DNA of 41,422 nucleotides, taken from contig ONJN01000040.1 of the NCBI GenBank assembly GCA_900318155.1, forward strand, positions 1 to 41,422, written 5' to 3'. Below, piece by piece: positions 1-8,500 of this stretch (the first letter of the stretch is position 1; every line of letters begins with the position of its first letter). Both the position numbers and the translations under genes were made by a program. Source of the stretch: an uncultured Eubacteriales bacterium (GTDB taxonomy: Bacteria > Bacillota > Clostridia > Peptostreptococcales > Anaerovoracaceae). Below the pieces are notes generated by a model, which worked only from the letters and a program-made list of their open reading frames with translations, was not told the origin of the DNA and ran no database searches.

Positions 1-132
1 CCGCAGAAAGAACCGATCCCCGGAACTTTCATGAGCCAGACCTATTACCTGCTGCGAAAAGAGTTTTCCATGTTCCGCCTGACACTCGACGGCCTGAACG
101 CCGGGATCAAAGAACTCCTGGTGAAGCACTGA
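1..132 (+). CDS. VWA/CoxE-like protein, C-terminal end only (cut by window edge)
   Basis: The first 43 codons are open from the window edge to TGA at 130-132. Ungapped, the peptide matches the C-terminal 43 residues of the next gene (785-1984) at 22 positions, including the shared L-x-G-L-N-A-G block near the stop. It is therefore the tail of a paralogue of that gene: a von Willebrand factor A-type protein of the CoxE-like family (COG3825 type). Such proteins usually sit beside a MoxR-type AAA+ ATPase, which would lie upstream of the window. Only the tail is visible, so catalytic or metal-binding features cannot be checked. Confidence 0.7.
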   Translation, partial: PQKEPIPGTFMSQTYYLLRKEFSMFRLTLDGLNAGIKELLVKH

Positions 133-179
133 ACGCCGGAATCAGGCCGCTGCCGGTGAAGCGCTGAACTCCGGAATTA
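120..179 (+). repeat. 25-bp imperfect direct repeat across a gene end
   Basis: Positions 120-144 and 155-179 match at 22 of 25 bases. The first copy contains the last codons and stop of the partial VWA gene; the second lies just past the stop. It looks like a short tandem duplication of the gene tail. Confidence 0.7.
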
Positions 180-784
180 ACGGTGCTCCCATACCCTCGC
201 CGCTTGCTCCGAAACCAGAACTGCATTATCAATACACAAAACACGCGGTCAGCTTTTTCCGTATTACTATTCAGAAAATACGCTGATCGCTTTTTTTGTC
301 GTATCCGAGTTTTCATTTCCTCAGGGCTTTCTTATCGTGTATATCATTCAATTGTACACACACGCTATTTATTTATCGTCAAAGTCAGTCTTTTCCCTTA
401 CCACACCTGCCCCAGATCCCTGCGCTTCAATCCGGTCAAAGTCCGAACACACCCCTTATCACACTTCTTTATCCCGCCAATGTATTCATTTACCATTGTT
501 TCAACGCCATCTGTTCTCCTGCAGATTCTCAACAGACCCTGATATACCGAATTGTATTTAAAATGTTTTTCGCAATTTGATGTATACGCATCTTTATTTT
601 TATGTTATAGTACCAATATCAAATAAAGTGCCACAGCCCGGGCATCAACAATAATCAGCCAAAATGACCGATCTGCATAAAGCAGTGGAAAACCGCATAA
701 AAAAGTGATCGACCGGCATCGCCACATAAAGCAACACCTGAACATCAGACAGCGACCGGATATAGTATAAGAGAGGTGAGATCC
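133..784. other. intergenic region between the two VWA paralogues
   Basis: About 650 bases with no convincing gene. Apart from the repeated tail at the left end, positions 230-560 are pyrimidine-rich on the plus strand. Open frames there (for example 183-542) have no ribosome binding site and low-complexity translations. A candidate promoter sits at 577-606 and a good ribosome binding site at 772-779. I see no tRNA, riboswitch or terminator hairpin. Confidence 0.6.
577..606 (+). promoter_or_regulatory. possible promoter for the VWA gene
   Basis: TTGATG (577-582) and TATGTT (601-606) are 18 bases apart. This is a moderate sigma-A-like match and would leave a leader of about 170 bases before the start at 785. 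A second weak -10-like TATAGT lies at 761-766. Confidence 0.3.
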
Positions 785-1984
785 ATGTTTACAGACTTCT
801 TTGAAATGATGAGAGCATATGGACTGAAAGTTTCCACGACCGAACTGATGACGCTGCACGAGGCACTGGAAAAGAATCTGCACGAGTCTTCACTGACGGG
901 TTTTTATAACCTCTGCCGATCCGTCGCCGTGCACAGCGAGAAAGACTTTGACCGCTTTGACCAGGCATTCCTGGAGTTTTTTAAAGACACGGAGCAGATC
1001 CCGAGCGTTCAGCGGCTGATGAAATACCTGGACAATCCAATCACCAGGGAGAGTTCATTTGTCGTTTCCAATGAAGAAGCTTTTAAGACAAAGTATTCTG
1101 TCGAGCAGATCGAAGAAAAGTATCAGGAACGGCGAAAAAACCAGAAAATGGAACACAACGCCGGTCTTCGCGCCATCGGAACAAAAGGATTCAATCCCCA
1201 TGGAAACCGCGGCCAGATGAAAGGCGGTATCCGGGTCGGCGGCAAAAGTCTCAGACACTCTGCTTACCGTGTCGCCTCAGAGCGCAGGTACCGCGACTGG
1301 CGTGAAGATAATGTGCTCGATTCCCGTCAGTTCCAGGTTGCTTTCCGCAGTCTCCGGCAGCTGACTGACAATTCCCCGGAACCGAAAACCGAACTCGACA
1401 TCAGCAAAACGATCCGTAAGACCTGCGACAACGCCGGTTTACTCCATATCGAAATGAAATCACCTCGTAAAAACACTGTAAAAGTGCTGATGCTGATCGA
1501 CACCGGCGGTTCTATGGATCCGTATCAGAAGCTTTGTGCCATGCTGTTCCAGTCCGCGAAAAAAGCAGGAAGCTTTGCCGACCTGAAGATTTATTACTTC
1601 CATAATTTTATCGGACGCTATCTTTACCCGACGCCGGAAATCAAGCTGGAAGAACGCATCAATACCGACAAAATCCTCCGCGATACGCCGTCCAACTACC
1701 GCGTGATCATCATCGGCGACGCCCAGATGTCTCACGTTGAGCTGTTCAGAAAGAGCCTATGGAAGGACGACAAAGAGCGGCCGACGCAGAAAAGCGGATT
1801 CGACTGGTTTATGGATTTCAAAAAGAAGTACGATCACTGCATCTGGCTTCATCCGCAGTCCCCGCCGCCTGTCAACGGCTATCTCAGCAGAACCTACCAC
1901 GCATTGAAAGAAGAATTCCCTATGTACCGGCTGACCGTCGAAGGCCTGAATGCCGGCATGAAGACACTGCTGGTAAATCGCTGA
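785..1984 (+). CDS. VWA domain protein, CoxE-like family
   Basis: 399 residues. The ATG at 785 is chosen because GAGAGGTGAG (771-780) is a well-placed ribosome binding site; the GTG at 776 lies inside that site. An N-terminal helical region (about 1-110) and a basic Gly-rich linker (125-175) precede a von Willebrand factor A domain from about 230. The metal-ion-dependent adhesion motif is D239-T-G-G-S243-M, in the DxGGSM form typical of CoxE-like proteins rather than DxSxS. A later hydrophobic strand ends in a GDAQMS loop. There is no signal peptide, so it is probably cytosolic. Family members commonly work with MoxR AAA+ ATPases in assembly or maturation of other proteins; that role is inferred. 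A paralogue lies immediately upstream. Confidence 0.82.
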   Translation: MFTDFFEMMRAYGLKVSTTELMTLHEALEKNLHESSLTGFYNLCRSVAVHSEKDFDRFDQAFLEFFKDTEQIPSVQRLMKYLDNPITRESSFVVSNEEAFKTKYSVEQIEEKYQERRKNQKMEHNAGLRAIGTKGFNPHGNRGQMKGGIRVGGKSLRHSAYRVASERRYRDWREDNVLDSRQFQVAFRSLRQLTDNSPEPKTELDISKTIRKTCDNAGLLHIEMKSPRKNTVKVLMLIDTGGSMDPYQKLCAMLFQSAKKAGSFADLKIYYFHNFIGRYLYPTPEIKLEERINTDKILRDTPSNYRVIIIGDAQMSHVELFRKSLWKDDKERPTQKSGFDWFMDFKKKYDHCIWLHPQSPPPVNGYLSRTYHALKEEFPMYRLTVEGLNAGMKTLLVNR

Positions 1985-2074
1985 CAATCAGCTCAGTATA
2001 CAGCGCTCTTTTGCATATCACCGTTCCGGTACAAATCAAATTAGCATAACAAAAAAGCATAACCAAAAATAAAG

Positions 2075-2100
2075 GAAGCCGGCGGAAATCCGCCGGCTTC
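2075..2100. terminator. hairpin between convergent genes (probable bidirectional terminator)
   Basis: Perfect 12-bp arms GAAGCCGGCGGA / TCCGCCGGCTTC enclose a two-base loop. On the minus strand the hairpin is followed by a T-rich run (A-rich at 2051-2073 on plus). It lies between the VWA gene (ending 1984) and the minus-strand gene ending at 2250, so it probably ends the latter and perhaps both. Confidence 0.7.
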
Positions 2101-2249
2101 TGATTAATCCCGTTCAATATTCTGTTCGATTCCCATACAGAGTTTTGGTCGGTTTGATTTTCATGCCCTGTACCGAGCTGCGGCCAAGGTGAATAATAGC
2201 TTTTTATTTCTTACCTTAATAATCATGACTCACCTGACGCTGCCCGCGA

Positions 2250-2954
2250 TCATGAATACTTATAGGTAAATAACGAGGTTCCGTCTTTAGCCTTAATATT
2301 GAGTTTGATTTTAATGCTGCTGAGTCCGGTATCGTATTCCATTTTTTTGATATCGGCTTTCATCTCTTTTTTCATCGAGGCAGTCTTGAATTGTTTTGCC
2401 AGCTCTTTCCTGAACTTCGCTTTGTCCGACGCGGAAAGACTGTATTTCAGTTTCATCGTATAACCCAGCGTATTGCCGGAAACCGTGAGCTTTGTTGAAA
2501 AATCATCCGTCGTATACTGCTTTTCCACATCCGTAAACGCTTTCTTTACACTGCCATTTTTAGCAAGAGTCTGCAGCGTTACTTTTTTTCCGATTTTTCC
2601 GTACCATGTCCCGGAGAATTTTCCGGCTTTTTTACCGTTCACGGCACGAACCTTAATATAATACTTTGTGTTCCACTTAAGATTCGCGATACGGACTTTC
2701 TTCGCCTTTGTCGTAACTTTTTTCTTCCATTTTCCTTTGTTTTTCTTCAGATAAACCTGATATTTGGTGGCTCTTTTGGCCTTTTTCCAGCTGAAATAAA
2801 TGGAATTTGCCTTTCTGACAGCCTTTGCCCCTGTTACCGTCGCAGGTTTTTTGGAGGCCGCCTCAACATAATTTCCCTGCATCGCCGGCATGAATGTCAG
2901 TGTTACGATAAACGCGAGCATGACAGCCGACATTTTTTTCGCTATCCTTTTCAT
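2250..2954 (-). CDS. secreted fibronectin type III domain protein
   Basis: 234 residues from the ATG at 2954, chosen because a GGGGGAGGAAA ribosome binding site lies just upstream; longer in-frame starts lack one. The N-terminus (MKRIAKKMSA, then a hydrophobic stretch to about 32) is a signal peptide. Residues about 38-125 form a fibronectin type III fold with the W-K-K-A-x-x-A-x-x-Y-Q-V-Y and Y-x-I-K-V-R-A strand motifs typical of clostridial surface proteins. The remaining 110 residues are unrecognised, with acidic and basic helices. The protein is very Lys-rich, which would favour binding to anionic wall polymers (inference). It has its own promoter at 3007-3036 and a terminator at 2075-2100, so it is probably monocistronic. 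Confidence 0.75.
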   Translation of the reverse strand: MKRIAKKMSAVMLAFIVTLTFMPAMQGNYVEAASKKPATVTGAKAVRKANSIYFSWKKAKRATKYQVYLKKNKGKWKKKVTTKAKKVRIANLKWNTKYYIKVRAVNGKKAGKFSGTWYGKIGKKVTLQTLAKNGSVKKAFTDVEKQYTTDDFSTKLTVSGNTLGYTMKLKYSLSASDKAKFRKELAKQFKTASMKKEMKADIKKMEYDTGLSSIKIKLNIKAKDGTSLFTYKYS

Positions 2955-3006
2955 GTTTCCTCCCCCTTTTAATAAATGGGTAACAGACTTTGTCATCAAT
3001 ACTACC

Positions 3007-3036
3007 ATCATAAGCGGAAACAGCGAATGCTGTCAA
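3007..3036 (-). promoter_or_regulatory. sigma-A-type promoter for the FN3 protein
   Basis: On the minus strand TTGACA (3036-3031) and TATGAT (3012-3007) are 18 bases apart. The start point would be near 3000, about 45 bases before the start codon at 2954. Confidence 0.72.
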
Positions 3037-3059
3037 TATTCCTGAAAACATCTTCATTA

Positions 3060-3581
3060 TTACTTAAGGATTTTTCGGATTTCCGGCCGCACGAGCTCCT
3101 TACGCTTTTCCACATCCGGTATGAATGCGTCAAAAGTCGCTTTTGTACACGTTTTTCCGTGGATCCCCTCCGGGTCATACTGCGTCCGCGGTTTCAGCTC
3201 ATTGACTTGCGTCTCTTCCGTCGCCCGGATATTCGCTGTCAGTCTGTCCATCTTCCCCGCATCATTCTTCATCCCCGCAACAGTTTCCGCATCGGCAAAG
3301 AAATCAAGGATACGGACCCTGAGTTCCAGCGCGTCATTTTCCATGTCCGCGCGTTCCAGCCCGAAAAAGGACGGGTCCCTCAGCAGCATATTCATAAGGC
3401 TGTAACACTTTTCCTGAATATTCAAAGCCTGTCCGATATACAAAGGGATAACGCCTTTGTCCTCTTTCCCACGCGCGAATAACTCAAATATATAGACACC
3501 CGCGCCGCATTCGTCCCCATCAGGGTTCTTCTGAATATCACTACTTCCGAAATATGAAATGTTAATTCTTCTGTCTGCCAT
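3060..3581 (-). CDS. GIY-YIG nuclease-like domain protein, divergent
   Basis: 173 residues; AAGGAGG stands 6 bases before the ATG. Residues 28-30 (GVY) and 48-50 (YIG), with the following QALNIQEK, match the GIY-YIG core. E121 followed nine residues later by P130 fits the family's C-terminal glutamate and K-P element. The catalytic arginine expected ten residues after the YIG tyrosine is K58, so nuclease activity is doubtful. Standalone GIY-YIG proteins are usually 80-100 residues; here an insertion of about 50 residues separates the motifs. No signal peptide, so cytosolic. It lies between two secreted-protein genes with no obvious functional link. A catalytically dead DNA-binding or structural role is possible. 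Confidence 0.55.
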   Translation of the reverse strand: MADRRINISYFGSSDIQKNPDGDECGAGVYIFELFARGKEDKGVIPLYIGQALNIQEKCYSLMNMLLRDPSFFGLERADMENDALELRVRILDFFADAETVAGMKNDAGKMDRLTANIRATEETQVNELKPRTQYDPEGIHGKTCTKATFDAFIPDVEKRKELVRPEIRKILK

Positions 3582-3660
3582 AACGAACCTCCTTCAGGAC
3601 AACAAACTGTCCAGCGTCGATTGTAAAAGTAAGGCTGGGGAAGACTGTCGCAACCACCGC

Positions 3661-5604
3661 TTACTTCTTTACAATTACGGTAACGATTTTAACAGTTGCT
3701 TTGCACTTCGCTGTTGGCAATGCCCGGATATAAATCTTCACTTTGCCCTTTTTCTTCGTGGTCACTTTCCCTTTGGTGTCAACGGTGGCAATTGCCCGGT
3801 TAGCGGAATAGTATACGAGCTTTCCGTTACCCTTCACACGTTTCGCCTTTAATTTGAATGACTTTTTCCTTTTGATCTTACGCGTTGCCTTAACCTTGAT
3901 TTTCTGGGCCGCTTTTCCGGAATCGACAGAATGAATCTTGGCAAGCGCGTTTTTCACGGTCGCCGTTCCGATATCTGAATTCATGTAGGAATAGCCGATG
4001 TTCTTTGTGTCGACCCATTTATATTTACCGCTTCCCTTCATCTTTCCGTAAATGTAACTCTCGCCGGAGACTTTTCCGGAAATTCTCACATTGCTGCCCG
4101 ATTTCTTTACGATCTCAAACGGCACAAAGTAATACTTTCCGCATTTTGCAGTCACGATCACGCACATTTTACAGCCTTTCGGGATGCCGATTTTTTTACC
4201 GAGGCCGATCGTATGGTACCCGGCTTTCGCGACTTTAAATGTCTTATTGTACAAACAGGTTCCGGATGTTGGCGTTTGATACTTATTGACATATATTTTT
4301 ATGTTGACCCGGCTGTTCGCTTCCATCGTCCAGGTACTGACCTGAGAAATCAAAGTATCGACGCGGGCTTTAAAGCAGTTTGCCCCGCTCACTTTGGTGG
4401 TGGTGAAGCCTGCGGCTTCTCCGATTCCGAGGCCGTCATACTGGTAAAGACTCTTGTGGATCGTTTTTCCTCCGGACTTTTTATCACCGGTCATACTGTA
4501 AAAACCCATCAGCGAAGGATCATAATATGAGATCCAGAAATATCCCCGGTCATGTGCCGCTGTTCCCCAGCTGTTTTTAACCAGCCAGGCACCGTCACCC
4601 CTTGGCTTGTATTTATTTCCGTCATAGTCTCTGATAAAATGATCGCTGCTGCAGCTGTCGTCCCAGCCGGCGATGGTGATTCCATGGTCCGGTCTGCGGG
4701 CCGCCGGCCAGTAAAACGTGGTCTGCTCGTTGGCAACGGAAGTACCGAAACCTTCCTGTTTATTCACGGCCATCATAGACGCGACTGCGCCGTGCTTCAT
4801 AATAGCGGTCTTGATCTGATTCATCGCGGTTCTATTGATACTGCCGTCAGAAGCGATATAATTCGGGTGCACATACGCATTGGTCAAAAGATAACTATGC
4901 TTAATCCGAAGACTTCCGGAAAGACCGCTTTTTATCCTGGTATACGGAGCCGTCTTTTCAGACACCGCACCGTACCAGCGGGCGAGCGTGGCAATCGACT
5001 GCATATAGCTGCTTCCGTTCAGCATGGGATTCGACGAATAAAATGTATCTTTGCCATCGTACAGACTTCTCGAACCGCTGTTTTTTCCATTATATATAAA
5101 ATATGCCAAATGAAGTTCCGAAAGATTAAGGGTATTTGAGGCGAGCTTCTGCGTTGCCAGATTGGATTCCAGCGAAGCCAGTGTCGCGAACGATGCACAG
5201 GTATTATAACTGCCCTGATTCCGTACCGGCGTCATGCGCCCTTTTTTCAGCAGACTGTAGGCTTCAGGGAGCGATGATGTCGTTGAACCCAGCTTCCGAA
5301 GACTTAAATCGGCTGCCTCATTCCGGACATTCCGGGCGGTCGTTCCGAATGTATTGCCACCGCTTATCTCTGCTGTCTGTTCTTCAGTTTCGATCTCTGT
5401 TCCGTCCGCCGAGTCCTCCGCTTCTTCATCCACAAGTACGGATGTATCATTGTATTTAAAGTAGGATACGTCGCCGCTTTTCTCAAAATGGCCGTACGAT
5501 CTGATGCCGGACAGGTCCACGGAAGACGAAGCCGCCACGGCCGAAGGAAGCATCAGGACGACTGCCGCAGCCACAATAATTATAATGTATGTTTTCAGTT
5601 TCAT
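3661..5604 (-). CDS. secreted papain-family (C1) cysteine protease with lectin-like and Ig-like domains
   Basis: 647 residues from the ATG at 5604 (AGAGGT five bases upstream). A signal peptide covers about 1-25, followed by an acidic pro-like segment (55-80). The peptidase C1 domain spans roughly 110-365: the oxyanion Gln Q130 and nucleophile C136 in R-N-Q-G-S-Y-N-T-C-A-S-F, H307 in DHGITIAGW, and N344 in KNSWG, so the catalytic triad is complete. Residues about 375-530 resemble the lectin-like domain often found after bacterial C1 domains. The tail (about 565-647) is a Lys-rich Big_2-type Ig-like domain (IATVDTKGKVTTKKKGK). No sortase motif is seen, so wall attachment is probably by charge. 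It is likely a secreted or surface protease for peptide scavenging; the substrate is unknown. Confidence 0.85.
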   Translation of the reverse strand: MKLKTYIIIIVAAAVVLMLPSAVAASSSVDLSGIRSYGHFEKSGDVSYFKYNDTSVLVDEEAEDSADGTEIETEEQTAEISGGNTFGTTARNVRNEAADLSLRKLGSTTSSLPEAYSLLKKGRMTPVRNQGSYNTCASFATLASLESNLATQKLASNTLNLSELHLAYFIYNGKNSGSRSLYDGKDTFYSSNPMLNGSSYMQSIATLARWYGAVSEKTAPYTRIKSGLSGSLRIKHSYLLTNAYVHPNYIASDGSINRTAMNQIKTAIMKHGAVASMMAVNKQEGFGTSVANEQTTFYWPAARRPDHGITIAGWDDSCSSDHFIRDYDGNKYKPRGDGAWLVKNSWGTAAHDRGYFWISYYDPSLMGFYSMTGDKKSGGKTIHKSLYQYDGLGIGEAAGFTTTKVSGANCFKARVDTLISQVSTWTMEANSRVNIKIYVNKYQTPTSGTCLYNKTFKVAKAGYHTIGLGKKIGIPKGCKMCVIVTAKCGKYYFVPFEIVKKSGSNVRISGKVSGESYIYGKMKGSGKYKWVDTKNIGYSYMNSDIGTATVKNALAKIHSVDSGKAAQKIKVKATRKIKRKKSFKLKAKRVKGNGKLVYYSANRAIATVDTKGKVTTKKKGKVKIYIRALPTAKCKATVKIVTVIVKK

Positions 5605-5685
5605 ATTTACCTCTGTCATTTCTCCAATCTCATCCGATGCATCCCATTGTTTCAGATTGATTCACTGTTCAATGGATGTCTAAAT

Positions 5686-5714
5686 ATTTTACACGATGAA
5701 CGGTATTGTGTACA
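5686..5714 (-). promoter_or_regulatory. candidate promoter for the C1 protease
   Basis: On the minus strand TGTACA (5714-5709) and TAAAAT (5691-5686) are exactly 17 bases apart. The leader would be about 75 bases. Confidence 0.42.
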
Positions 5715-5793
5715 TAGTTACGGTTTATTCTTTTTGTTTTTACAGGTGTTCAGCAAATTTGCACATTAGTCTATATATTTTCACTATTACCAA

Positions 5794-5822
5794 TTGTCAA
5801 GCATCGAAAATAAATATATAAT
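5794..5822 (+). promoter_or_regulatory. strong sigma-A-type promoter
   Basis: TTGTCA (5794-5799) and a perfect TATAAT (5817-5822) are 17 bases apart in an AT-rich stretch, about 55 bases before the gene at 5877. Confidence 0.8.
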
Positions 5823-5876
5823 TATATTATATAAACGGCTATTTGTTACCTGAAATCTTTAAGGAAGGAGCGTATT

Positions 5877-7091
5877 ATGGTAAACGATTTTTTTGAAAAC
5901 ATCAACTTCTATGCAGGACTGAACGCAACCCTTAAAGCCATCATCCTGCTGATTGTCGCACTGATCGCCGCCGCGATTGCACGTGCGATCGTACGGAAAA
6001 TTGTTAAAAAATTTTTTGCGGACAGAACCGTAGTCAGCGACGAGGAGACAATCGATCTGACCGAGAGCAAGAACAGCGCTGTAACAATTCTGGGAAATAT
6101 TGCTTTTGCGATCGTATTTCTGCTGTTCCTGCCGGCCGCGCTGGATAATCTGAACGCAGGCAGCGTATCCTCGCCTCTTTCCAGCATGGCAACCAAGTTT
6201 CTTAACTTCATTCCGAACATTATCGCAGCCATTATTGTAATTGTTTTTGGCGTATTTTTCGCAAAACTGGCAAAAGAACTTCTGACCATACTCCTGCTGA
6301 AAACGAAAATAAACGATCTTCAGAAAAAAGCAGGGATTAAAGAAAACCAGGGCTTCACGTTCACGGATATCATCGCAAACATCGTATATGCCGTCATCCT
6401 GATTATCTTTGTTATCGCCGCGCTTCAGGTACTGAATCTGAAGGCAATTTCTGATCCTGCAACGCAGATGGTTCAGTTGGTCTTTAACTACATCCCTCTT
6501 GTATTCGCTGCAATCATTATTATCCTCTTCGGCGTATTCCTCGCGAATATTGTCGGCGGACTGCTTATTACAGTACTTGCCGGTACCGGTGTAGATGAAA
6601 CCACACAGACCATCTTCCCGAAGAAAGCTGACGGTACACCAGTTACGACGCTGTCAAATCTGATCAGCGTGATCGTAAAAATCGTCATCAACATTTTCTT
6701 TATCGTCGCCGCAATCGACGTACTTAAAATCAATGTACTCACAAACGTCGGCAACGTCATCATCGCGTACCTGCCGAATGTGCTCGCGGCCGTCATCATC
6801 GTGATCGTTGCCTGGATCTGCGCGAACAAAGCGTCAGAGGCCATCACTAAGGCAGAAGGCGGCAGCATTGTGCTCGCACTGATAGCGAAAGTGGCTATCA
6901 TCATACTCGCAGCATTCATGGCGATAAGTCAGTTGGGCATCGGCTCGGATATCGTCAGAATACTCTTCATCGCGCTCGCACTTGCGCTGTCCGGCGCGTT
7001 CATCCTCGCGTTCGGTATCGGCGGACGCGCATGGGCTGCCAAAAAGCTTGAAGAGCTTGACGCGTCACTCAGGAAAAAAGACAACGAATAA
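5877..7091 (+). CDS. TM-helix-repeat membrane protein, mechanosensitive-channel type
   Basis: 404 residues with AAGGAAGGAG upstream of the ATG. The protein is almost all hydrophobic helices arranged as internal repeats. Three copies of a unit (F-I-P-N-I-I-A-A-I-I-V-I-V-F-G-V-F, Y-I-P-L-V-F-A-A-I-I-I-I-L-F-G-V-F, Y-L-P-N-V-L-A-A-V-I-I-V-I-V-A-W) each follow a second helix. This is the conserved TM_helix repeat (PF05552) found in CmpX-like proteins annotated as mechanosensitive ion channels. It lacks the beta domain of MscS. The first helix and a basic stretch (about 41-50) place the N-terminus near the cytosolic face. It stands alone between a strong promoter and a terminator. A role in ion or osmotic homeostasis is inferred; the neighbouring K+ channel is consistent with that but proves nothing. 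Confidence 0.8.
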   Translation: MVNDFFENINFYAGLNATLKAIILLIVALIAAAIARAIVRKIVKKFFADRTVVSDEETIDLTESKNSAVTILGNIAFAIVFLLFLPAALDNLNAGSVSSPLSSMATKFLNFIPNIIAAIIVIVFGVFFAKLAKELLTILLLKTKINDLQKKAGIKENQGFTFTDIIANIVYAVILIIFVIAALQVLNLKAISDPATQMVQLVFNYIPLVFAAIIIILFGVFLANIVGGLLITVLAGTGVDETTQTIFPKKADGTPVTTLSNLISVIVKIVINIFFIVAAIDVLKINVLTNVGNVIIAYLPNVLAAVIIVIVAWICANKASEAITKAEGGSIVLALIAKVAIIILAAFMAISQLGIGSDIVRILFIALALALSGAFILAFGIGGRAWAAKKLEELDASLRKKDNE

Positions 7092-7134
7092 AAGATTAAA
7101 GACGAATAGAAAGTAACCCTGTGTAAATGAAGTG

Positions 7135-7172
7135 AACCCCTTTTGTCAGACAAAATCTGACGAAAGGGGTTT
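7135..7172 (+). terminator. long rho-independent terminator hairpin
   Basis: AACCCCTTTTGTCAGA pairs with TCTGACGAAAGGGGTT (15 of 16) around a CAAAA loop, 43 bases after the stop at 7091. Confidence 0.75.
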
Positions 7173-7181
7173 CGGCTTATA

Positions 7182-7212
7182 AAAAGACCATACCTTCCCG
7201 GCATGGTCTTTT
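7182..7212. terminator. second, bidirectional terminator hairpin
   Basis: Perfect 10-bp arms AAAAGACCAT / ATGGTCTTTT around an 11-base loop give U-tracts on both strands. It lies between convergent genes and would end the minus-strand K+ channel operon (last gene ends at 7246) as well as back up the hairpin at 7135. Confidence 0.75.
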
Positions 7213-7245
7213 ACTGATATTACATAATTCTTTTAAGCTCTTCAA

Positions 7246-8493
7246 TCACTGGTACTCCGACAAATCCTGATTAATGAACTCCAGTTCCCGGGGCTTCGAC
7301 AAAAGCATGACCTGGTCGCCTTCACAGAGCGACAGGTTTCCGTTCGGAATCAGGTTGCGTTTTTCTCGTTTGACCATGACAATGAAGGTTTGTCTGGAAA
7401 TGTCCAGGTCCCGGATCTTTTTGCCGACCCATCGGTGGTTTTTATTCAAAACAACTTCTTTCAGATTAATCCTCGTGTTTTCCCCCATCGATTCCGCACC
7501 GATGATGATTTTATCGCCGGTTCTGAATACAACTCTTCCCTTTGGAATGATCGTCTTCTGTCCGCGAAGAACAGCGGCAATGATCATACCGGACGGCAGA
7601 CGAAGCTCTTTGATGGATTTTCCGACCCAGCTGTCGTCCTTTTTCAGTTTTATCTCGATGAAGAGAATGTCTTCTTCAACATTAAAGGCGCCCAGATTTT
7701 TCAGACGAGAATACTGTTCGACAAATCCGGCCGAAATAATACCGGTAGGGATCGCAACCATGCCGACCCCCAGGAAAGCAATGATAATACTAAGGAGTTT
7801 CCCGACCTGCGTAATCGGATAAATATCGCCGTATCCGATCGTCAAAAGTGTTGATGCCGCCCACCAGATCCCAGAAAAAGCATTGGAGAAGACGTCCGGC
7901 TGAGCTGGATTTTCGACACTGTACATGCAGAGACTTGCCGCAAGCATCAGGAGCACAATGATAAACACCGATGACATCAGCTGATTTTTCTTTGAGACAA
8001 GAACCTCGGTTATGACATTCAGCGAATCATAATAAGCATTGATCCTGAACAGCCGCAGGATTCTGGCCACCCGGAACAGTCTGAATACGACGACGCCCGC
8101 CGGGAAAAAAAACGGCAGGTATGTCGGCAGGAAGGACAGAATATCAATGATTCCCGCCAGCGAAAAAACATATTTAAGAATCGCCCGCCTGCTGGAGCCA
8201 GCCTTCGGATACAGGCAGCCCGCCGTCAATATCCGCAGCACATAATCGACTGCGAAAAACAATACCGTAACCTGATCGATGATCGTCAGCAATTGGGCAT
8301 GCTGCATATGAAACGACTGGTAAGTCGACAAAAACGTTCCTGTGAGATTCAGCGTCAGCGCCACAATGCTCAGGATGTCGTACATCCGGTTCAGCGGTTC
8401 ATCGACCACGCCGACCGAAACCATGTTGAACAGCTTCTGCTGTCGGTCGTGCCACTTCTCCCGTCTTAACTTTTCATTCTCATTCTCGTTCAT
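7246..8493 (-). CDS. voltage-gated K+ channel with two RCK_C (TrkA_C) domains
   Basis: 415 residues. Six membrane helices: S1 about 39-57, S2 71-90, S3 106-125, S4 134-152, S5 171-191, S6 231-254. S4 carries regularly spaced arginines (138, 141, 144, 147, 150). The selectivity filter is TIGYGD (218-223). The cytosolic tail holds two consecutive TrkA_C-type domains (about 275-340 and 345-412), each with the W-V-G-K-x-I-x-x-L opening. There is no Rossmann-fold RCK_N, which is unusual because many bacterial channels have RCK_N plus one RCK_C. The stop of the upstream zinc-ribbon gene is 7 bases away, so translation is probably coupled. Role: K+ flux gated by voltage and an unknown ligand at the tail domains (inference). 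Confidence 0.88.
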   Translation of the reverse strand: MNENENEKLRREKWHDRQQKLFNMVSVGVVDEPLNRMYDILSIVALTLNLTGTFLSTYQSFHMQHAQLLTIIDQVTVLFFAVDYVLRILTAGCLYPKAGSSRRAILKYVFSLAGIIDILSFLPTYLPFFFPAGVVVFRLFRVARILRLFRINAYYDSLNVITEVLVSKKNQLMSSVFIIVLLMLAASLCMYSVENPAQPDVFSNAFSGIWWAASTLLTIGYGDIYPITQVGKLLSIIIAFLGVGMVAIPTGIISAGFVEQYSRLKNLGAFNVEEDILFIEIKLKKDDSWVGKSIKELRLPSGMIIAAVLRGQKTIIPKGRVVFRTGDKIIIGAESMGENTRINLKEVVLNKNHRWVGKKIRDLDISRQTFIVMVKREKRNLIPNGNLSLCEGDQVMLLSKPRELEFINQDLSEYQ

Positions 8494-8500
8494 GTTACAC

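Noticed and set aside
183..542. Open frames in the region between the VWA paralogues
   Set aside because: No ribosome binding site, pyrimidine-rich low-complexity DNA, overlapping frames of similar length and no recognisable domain.
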